Below, piece after piece: positions 26,201-35,200 of a stretch of 64,000 nucleotides of DNA (its first letter is position 1; every line of letters starts with the position of its first letter). The stretch spans positions 43,941,920 through 44,005,919 of the forward strand of contig OX104128.1 of assembly GCA_944470555.2 (NCBI GenBank). The letters are read 5' to 3'. The notes under the pieces were generated by a model. That model did no database searches. It was not told the origin of the DNA and saw nothing but the letters and a program-made list of their open reading frames with translations. A program made the position numbers and the translations under genes. The DNA is from Heterobilharzia americana. Its lineage: Eukaryota > Platyhelminthes > Trematoda > Strigeidida > Schistosomatidae.

Positions 26201-29200
26201 AGTATGCTATGCCATTATTACTACTAATACTTCATTTCAGTTTTAGGATGTTTGCAGTTGATGAAAGACAATGAAGTGAAATGAGCTCTTTTTTACTCTG
26301 AAAATGTCTTTTTTTTCTTGCATTATTCGAACATACCTTTCTCCCGTGTATCTAAAACATAAAGTCACAGACTCTATGAACTGATCCAGTTACGTAAGAG
26401 TTCCTCTTACGTTTCTGCCCCTGATATACACACTTTTCACCTTGTGTTTGCAGAATCAGTGGCTGGTTGCAGTGCATCCATAGCCATCCGATGCTTTCTA
26501 CTTTCATATCTGATTGTTCAAACTGAGAATAGATGCTTTCACTTTTCGCAACTATCAATGATTTCTCATTGATTTCCCGTTGCTCCGTTTTATGACGCAA
26601 TTTACTGTGAAACATTAGATGTGGCACTTCAGTGATGTACGCTAAACGTTGAACTCACTACATCAGGATGTCATACTTTTAATTCTATACTAGATCTGTT
26701 TATTTGATATATGGGACACAATGATACGGTTTTATTTACTTGATGACGTTTCGAGCATAAATCATTGCTCGTAATCAAATCTATATCATATTGACATTGA
26801 TATGTAGGCGAACAGAAGGAGTAGTAATGGAATCAACAATATCGCCAGTCGTAGCATATATATTTATGAGTAGTTAGGAAAACATGGCTTTACAAATGTT
26901 TAATCCTGCACCTAAGATGTAGTGGCGATCTGTAGGTGACACGTTTACTGTATTGACATCGGCACATATCGACAATTTCCTCACACATATAAACTCAGTA
27001 GTGGGCGCAATCTAATTCACTTATAAAGTGGAAAATGAACAAGGCGAATTACCAGTGTTAGATTACAGAATAAAACGAAGGGTAGATGGTTGTTTGAATA
27101 GCACTGTCTATAGAAAGCCGACACATTCCAGTAGTTATCTAGACTTCAAGTCATCTCATCAAATGTTTGTTAAGGCAGGTTTAGTTAAATGTCTAAGTGA
27201 AAGAGCTAGAAAACTGACTAGTCAGTGCAAAGACCTAAACAAGAAACTGAAACATAAAAGAATTACTAATAGTTAATAATTATCCTCTACAGCTTACTAA
27301 AAAAAAGACAGCTGGATAAGATCAGTAATCTGGAAAAAAACTCGGCTATTGCAATGGATGCATTAACACAACCACACATTAGGGTGGTATAAGGCCACTT
27401 TACTTAGGTCCAGTACAATTGAGTGGAGAGATTGATTGTTGAAGCTTTGTTCATCGAATGTAATAGAAATGATGCAGCACCTACACCAGAGATATGCGAA
27501 ATTTTACTACTGATAAAAACAAATAACATGAGGTGAGAAAACTATAAAAATCAGATATCAAAAGTAGTGAGGTTACAATAACATGATTATGAGCAATAAT
27601 TTATGCTCGAGACGTCATGAAGTAAATAATACTGCAGCACTACGTGCTGTATATCAAATAAGCCAATTTAATATAGAATTACTTCCTATCACGGTGTGCA
27701 AGTTTTACATTTATATTAATGTTATAATTTTAGCTGAAGACAATACTTTTCACTTGTATTGAAGCAAAGTCCAGTATAGCAGCAGGGATTGGTGGTTGGA
27801 AAATTATAAACAAAAGTGATAAAATTAAACCTTGTAATAAATTTACATTAATAAATATTCTTCTTTTCGGTATGTAAACGCGCAGGGATTTTTCTGTCGA
27901 TACTCTCACTCTGTGTTCTGCCTTATTCTCTCCCGGAAGTTCACTAGTCGACCATCATGCCTTTTTTTGTTTTCCGACGTCGTTATTACTTACTACCGAC
28001 ATATATTATTATAAGTAGCGTTTACCCACGATACTGTAGTGACTGATAGTTAAATTTCATTTTTGTTGAATACTCTATCTGTTTATGCTTGATTGTGGAT
28101 AATATTTCTATGCTTCAGAATACACTAATGTCTGAATCATTGATTGTTCAACAAAAACGTGACGAAATGGTTCGTGTTTATGATGCTATGAAGGAGGCGT
28201 TAAATATCATCAGTGAAGTATCTATGTCTACTGTGTCGACACCAGTCCCCCCTCCAGTTAACGATGATTGGTTGCAGGTAAGAGTTTGTTTAAAAATTCC
28301 AACCCCTCTCCGTATTGCATTCTATTTACTGTACATTTTTTTCCCCACAACGAATTATTTATGGTTATTTTTAGGTGATGTAGTGTCTTTGTTTTATCTC
28401 CCCTTATTTGTGTTTTCGTGTAATTGAATTATTCACTAAATTACTCATTCATTTATCATTCAGTTACATCAACAAAAGTTTACCCAAATAATATGATCTC
28501 AGATAATCTCATTATTTACATTGATATTTCGGTCATTCCAAACTTTTACCCGGAATTCTCTTGCATGCACACTGTATTGTATGCTTCCGAATGTATTGAC
28601 CATCTATGTTATTTGCTATTTTGAAGAGATTCACATAACAAAATTGTGATGTTTTGTGTTATTTTTACTGGTTATCAAACCTACTGGAGTCTTAGATAAG
28701 TTTCATCTTACGTTCTGTTTCATCAATTGCATACATGCTAATATAAGATATTAGAAGTGCAAAACCTAAAATTTATCAGCGAAATCGTAGAATTGTGTAA
28801 TATGTTAAGTTCTTTACATTATGACTTTTTTCATGAAAAAGGCATTGTGAATACCAGATGTTTTCATTAATTTGCCGAAACCCTTTCATTATTTTCATAC
28901 TGATTTATTTTCATCTGTCTTTATTTGAACCTTCTTTGCCCTGTAGTCTGATAATTCAGGAGGACTAACTGCTCCTGGATCTACAGGTCCGCCTCCTCCT
29001 AGTCCAACAGCAAATCGTCGTCCACCACCTCCGCCTCCTGGTGGCTGGAATTCAAGTAGTACTGGTTCCATTAAAGGTTCTGCTCCTAGACAAGCACCAT
29101 CAGTTCCTGGGAAAACAGGTGCTGCACAGTTACCTTCACCACTTATTCCGCAGTGAGTTATTTGAAAATAATTAACAATATTCACTTACATGAAATTCCT

Positions 29201-32200
29201 TCAACTCAGCTCTCACTGTAATACGTTACTAAAGGGATAGACAGTGAAACTTATGAATTTCTCTGCTTCTTCAAAAATTTTTTTCAAGCATAACCTATAA
29301 CTGACAACATATCGGAAGAAAATTCGTCTTCAGCTCAAAGTTAGGGAAGACACAACGTGGTATATCTTTTTCAAGCTACCACATTTTGTAACAAAGATAA
29401 AACTGATGACTAGGATATAACACTGAAATGAACTAAGGGGAAGTATTAGTGATGGAGTTAGGAATAGCCACAAAGTAGAATTTTTCCAAGATTTATATCT
29501 ATATCGCTGTATGCAACTTTGTGTTATGCAAAGTTCTATTATTACGCCCACATCTTTGAAGTGACTTATGGTTTCTCAAGTGACTCATTACAAAGATTGA
29601 TGTTATTCGTGCACAAAATCTGTCCACAGAGATTAAGAGGCTGATATTAACAGTTGAATGCTCTCTTTATTATCGGAGTCCCTTGTTACCTCTTGATCAA
29701 TCTGTGTAATCCGGCTACGACTGGGATTCCTATTTTCTAGGATTAAATGACATGCTGACGACTTCAATCATCCATCTTTGTAATGTTTATTTATTGACGT
29801 AGGCCGTTTTGGAGTTTTGCTTCTGAAATTAGGCATACTTGGTTGTACTGCATCATTACAGACATTACTTTAGTAATAAGCGGTGTTAATACGACTACTA
29901 AATCTCTTTTTTTCCTACATCACTGACTTGTTGGAGGGTGTATATTTATGGATAGTAGACACAATAAAATGAAATATTTGGATGCTGTTGTATGTTTACT
30001 CGTTGTAAAAATTGTTGTTCTCTTAAATGACATTTGATAATAATAATATTGATTATCTTTTTGTTGTGTATGCTGTATATGTTGTCATTTGTTTCTTTGT
30101 TGTTCATTTTGCACGTTTCATTGTTATCAATGCACCTTTTCTACGATCATTGCTACCACCAATTCTATGATAATCACTGCAATTATCTATTTCATACATG
30201 TATGCACTTCGTATACAATAACATAGACGATTATATCCTGCTGATATGTATTCTATTACAAAAGATCCAAATCTCCCTGGACTGTTAAACTCCATGACAA
30301 ACTATCCGCTAATACCACCGTCTATTCCCGCGTAAGTGAATACATGCTATCGTATGTTTGTCATGAGAAGTGAGTGTTTTTCTTATTTAACAACTGTTTG
30401 TTTGAATTGAAAGCTTTTGTATGCGTTCACTTGCGTTTAGGTTTACCGATATAAAACCTAACAAAACATTTGTCTTTATAAGCTGTCTTGAAGCAAAATA
30501 ATATTGATCTTGGTTAGAGGCAATCGGCAGGAAGCATTGCATTTAGACTTCTCGCTTGTTGGCACTTATCAGTAAGTTGTTCCTTCTGAGACTCGGACCC
30601 GTGTCACTCAGTGTTGTAGTCAACAATCTTACCAACAAGCTATTCTGGTTGCCACTGACCTGTAGCACTAGAGCAGAGAAATTGATTAGTCACTGTGAAG
30701 TAACCCACTTCATGTTGTCTAGTCCTTTGCGCTCACCGACTTTTGTCGATCATTCTGCGATTTGGCCAACAAGCTAGGAGACTCATCATCATGGTGTACT
30801 AACACCTATCAAAATGAACCGCGATTACCAGCCTCATAGTTTGGTGGCCACATTGCAAACGTATCGACAGAATTCGATCCGTACTCAAAACTAGATTAGT
30901 CAAAACAGGGCAACAACAGTCTAGTAAGGAAACTGTACGAATTGAAATAAAATCAAAATGTCATATAATGGTGCCGTATGTGTATATCCTACAAAGATTC
31001 TCCTAAAAAATAGATGGAAGTAGAAAGTCGAATACTGTGAAATTTAGAACTACAGAGTTTTAAGTTAGTGAGTAAATGAGTTGACAATAATCAGTAAAGA
31101 AATTTAATAAAGGATAATGAGTAAAACTCAGTAGATTAAGATTGGGGTTCATTGTGAATTTAAAATCTAATGACAAAGCAATGGTGTAATCGAATAAGTG
31201 GGAGGTTAAGAAATTAGCTTATCAGGGGAATTGAAAAGTAACGATGGTTTTCTCATGGATACATAAGTCTGGTTTCAGGCGTTTAATTGCAGTGACTTCA
31301 TCGAAACAAAGATTTAAATTATTCTCTTCATCGATAACTTTGAACAATTCCAAAGCACCTGCTTGATGTTCTGTTCAGTTAGTGCTTTGTAAATAAACTA
31401 TTGAGGACACGTGCTCCTTCAATCGTAGGCTCTTTGGGACACGTTCAAAATATAGATAGTGAGCCATTCTTTCTGTTCTTCCAGTGTAACTGCTGCGGCA
31501 GATACATGTGAATTATTACACGTAATTGGATGCAACATATGACGGGCACCTGCTAGGTTTTCATTGTATATGTGAGTAAGAAGTATGAAACAGAGGAACA
31601 AGGTTTCCTGCAGAATAAGTCCTGGATTGCCAGTGCAGTGCATAGTCTTCAGCTTACCGTCATCACCTTTGAAGCTGAGGTGAATGAAGACTGGCTGGTT
31701 ACTGACTGTATTTTCTCAATTCCACTGCATTATTTCTTGCCGTATTTGTTGATGAGGCTTTGTGGGTATCCGTTTACTGGGATACTTATCAAAAATCAGT
31801 AGTTCCTCTTTAAGTTTATTTTCTGAGCATATTCTTCATACTCTACAGAACAGCATCTTAACCAATCCCCGTTTATAGTTGACTGAATAGAAACCAATGA
31901 AATTAAGGTAAGGACGATTCCACATGCCCTTTCGATGGACAGATCGTTGAAGTGTTTCATCAATTCTACGTTTAATTATGGTTCCCAGAAAGTTGAATTT
32001 ACCACTTTATTCCTGTTCCACTATGAAATTAATGTTTTTGTGCACTGTTGAATATTCCAGGCACTTATGATGCTTGTTGTAAATATTTACATAGAATGTT
32101 GTCTCATCGGTTGCACATTTGAGTTTTTCACCTTGAAATTAGCCATGAAAATATCTGCTAATATAGGATTTAAGGGACTGAAGATTACTACCTCGCCAGC

Positions 32201-35200
32201 TTAGCAATATCAGTTATTATCAAACTGGAACTAGGCATCCTTCATACATATTAAAAGCTTCTTGAATTTAGTTATTAGCAGAAGGAGGAAACCGGTGTGT
32301 GTGAATAAATGATTCACATCAATGGACAACATAAACACTTTCGAGACATTAATTTGATTTGCTGAAACAGACGAGTTTTGCATAGTGTATTTAACGTAGC
32401 AGTATGTATCCTAGGTACACCAAGCGAAAGTGGAAAGGTGAGGTCCATGAAATTTTGAAACGCAATTCCGATGAACACAAAATTATCAATTTCATTATCC
32501 TGAACAAAGTTGCAAATCATCAGAAATTAGTAAGACTAAAAGTAGCAAATGGTACATACTGCCCATGCATGAATAAAATCAAATTCGAATGCTAGAAAAA
32601 AATTATCAATATTCGCCTTGCGCTAAATTGAAAGTAGAAATTTCATCGATCTTGAAAAAAATTATTCCATCATTCACACATAGAATGATTCTTTTCACAA
32701 ACTATGCTATTTCACCCAATCTAAAGCCACTAAAATACAAGGAAGATTAGACTTATGACCAGTGTGACAGATGGTAACTATTAAAGATTACTAATAACAA
32801 CATTTGTTTAGATTTAGTCTAAGAATGACATTAGAGGGACAATATTATGCATACGACATCATGATTAAGCATAGTTTCTCGTACATTGAAGTGATATAAC
32901 ACGAACCATTAACAGACGTACAGAAGTAGTTTTACATATATTCTAACCTTTTGACAGTGTCATGTGTATTTGTGATGCCTAGTTAAATCTAATCAGTAGG
33001 GAGAGAACATAACAGCAATCGCCTGTCTAGTGACTTATAATCAAGTTCATCTTTTCAATTAGGAAGTTGTTGCCTACCCAATGAAAAGCTCCAAAGGAAT
33101 CTTATGCTAACTTTTTAAGCATAACAGAATCAAATCTTCTTGGAAATGGAAATCGAATGGAATATACGGCCTTCAATAATGATGGGTCAATCTCTGTACA
33201 GATATTTCTGCATCTATTCGCAAGGTAAATCGCTGTCATGAGGTTGATATCGCTTAAATATGGTCATAACAGTGCAAAGATATTCACTTTTAATAAGCTC
33301 CAAGGATCTGAACGGTTTAATAACCTTCGTCTCTTGATCCTCTGTTATGTGATACGGAAGGTTCGATTAGCTTTTACCAACTTATGGCACCGTCGTAATA
33401 TCTAGTTGCCTCTTAAGGGTTGAATGTACTGCACTACAGTTCACAGTGTTCTGCAATATGTCTACAGCAAAGGTAAAGGAAATAAGAAGGCTTCACTTGT
33501 TCGATCACCGTTACCTTTGTAGCATAGGCTTTGTGTCATGGTATTACCGCGTCAGTAATGGAGAAGTCAACCGTAGAGTTCTAGTCAAAAGAAGTAAGTT
33601 AGTTTTGTTGTCGTGAACTTTTACACGTGCCCAATCGCCATCTGCCTTGTCGCACAATGTTAGCTGATGCAGGTGTTGGAAGAAGGTCAGGGCGACCAGA
33701 CTGATAAATGACGTCATTGAATGAAGTCTTTGGTTGTTGATTTCAGCCGTGTAAACTTTCCTGTTGGAATGGGATCCACGCGACAATTGTAACCAGTAGT
33801 TGGAGACTCTAAGTGTTAATGGTTCAGAATCTATGTTAGTGGCGCAGATGTATCCTCACACTGTCCTCAATTTAATCGTCGTAGTGAACTCAGTATTCTC
33901 TCATTTCTGCTTTCTTTTTTTTTACTACTTCCTCTTACTTTTGATCTATTCTTCTGTATTTCTTTATCTCTTACTGTATTGTTTTCTTGCTTGGTGTGAT
34001 TTTATGGAGAGTCGCAACCTGGACCGTTGATCAGTAATACCTAGTCCTATGTTGATATTGATGATTATGCCGATGAGACATTTCTGCCAGCTTTCACACA
34101 CTTTTTTTCCTCTACTGAATCAAAATCGAAATACACTTAGCAGTTTTGTGCATTTTCGTGCAATAGGGAATCAGTCAAATCTATTGCGTGAGGACTTACG
34201 ATACTACCTGGTTGCCCAACCTAGTTAGGCGAAGCGAGGCTCGAAAGCGTGACTGATTTGTTGAAAGTCATCTCCCTAAACCAATGAATCACAGCGCCAC
34301 CCTTTTTCTTTTTTATATGCTTATGTGAAACGTGACACACTTTAATCTGATGCACTTGTGTGCTTGGTTCTACGCTAACTACGATAACTATTTCAGCTCC
34401 ACTTGATACTGATGCATGATTGGTTGTAATTTTCTCCATGTCAGTTTGTTCTTGCAATCTTTCTTGTGGTATGTGTATATAATAACCTTTTATTTGTTGT
34501 GTAGTGATATTTTTTCCAACTTGGAAGTGTTTTTAAATACTACTTAAACTTAAAAATATCAAAATTTCCTATAAATATGTGATTTATTATGAAACTGAAG
34601 GACAGAAATTCTGTCTAGCGCTATGTGTTGACTTATATGTTGATGGAGAAACCATCGTTAAGATATGTTCATCAGAAAAGATGACATGTCTCACAGTTAT
34701 CGTGCTTAGTTTATCTTATATAGTTTATTGTGTTAACTAATCAGGTAAATTTGAACTTCACTACAATGGTCATTGAAATATTCCAAATGGTGTGCATCTA
34801 CTTAAGGATAAAATGTGAGATTGTAATATCTGTTTGATTTGTATTACAACAGTGTGGTATCCGTATTAGTTATGAGATGTTGATATCTAAAAAATGAAAC
34901 TAATAACGACATATTATATTTGTTGATGAAGCCTTCAGCGTCTAGTTATTTCATTGGAAAAAGTTATGGTCAACTTAAAAAGCTCTTTAGACGGATCTTA
35001 GAATTATATTCATTAGAAAAAGTATACGCATTGTTTTCTATCTACATTTCTGATTCCAAGGGTTTAGAGATGTTAACTGTCTTTTGAAATTTAACTGCAT
35101 ATTCTTACATTTTTGTTTCTTCACACATTTGAATTCTCACGCGAAAGTCACATTTTTCTTGATTTACTTATGAATTACACCGTTGTTTATTCAGCAATCC

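Larger units (their letters stand above)
24917..28118. other. Dynamin intron, 3.2 kb, with two Penelope-like fragments
   Basis: Holds a (GT)n run (about 25069-25091), a PLE fragment on the minus strand (25452-26307) and another on the plus strand (26700-27661). I see nothing in 25100-25451, 26308-26699 or 27662-28118. Confidence 0.85.

Noticed and set aside
28895..29185. Minus-strand open frame of 96 codons rich in Gly and Pro
   Set aside because: It is the complement of the dynamin proline-rich exon; CCN codons read backwards give GGN. No independent support.
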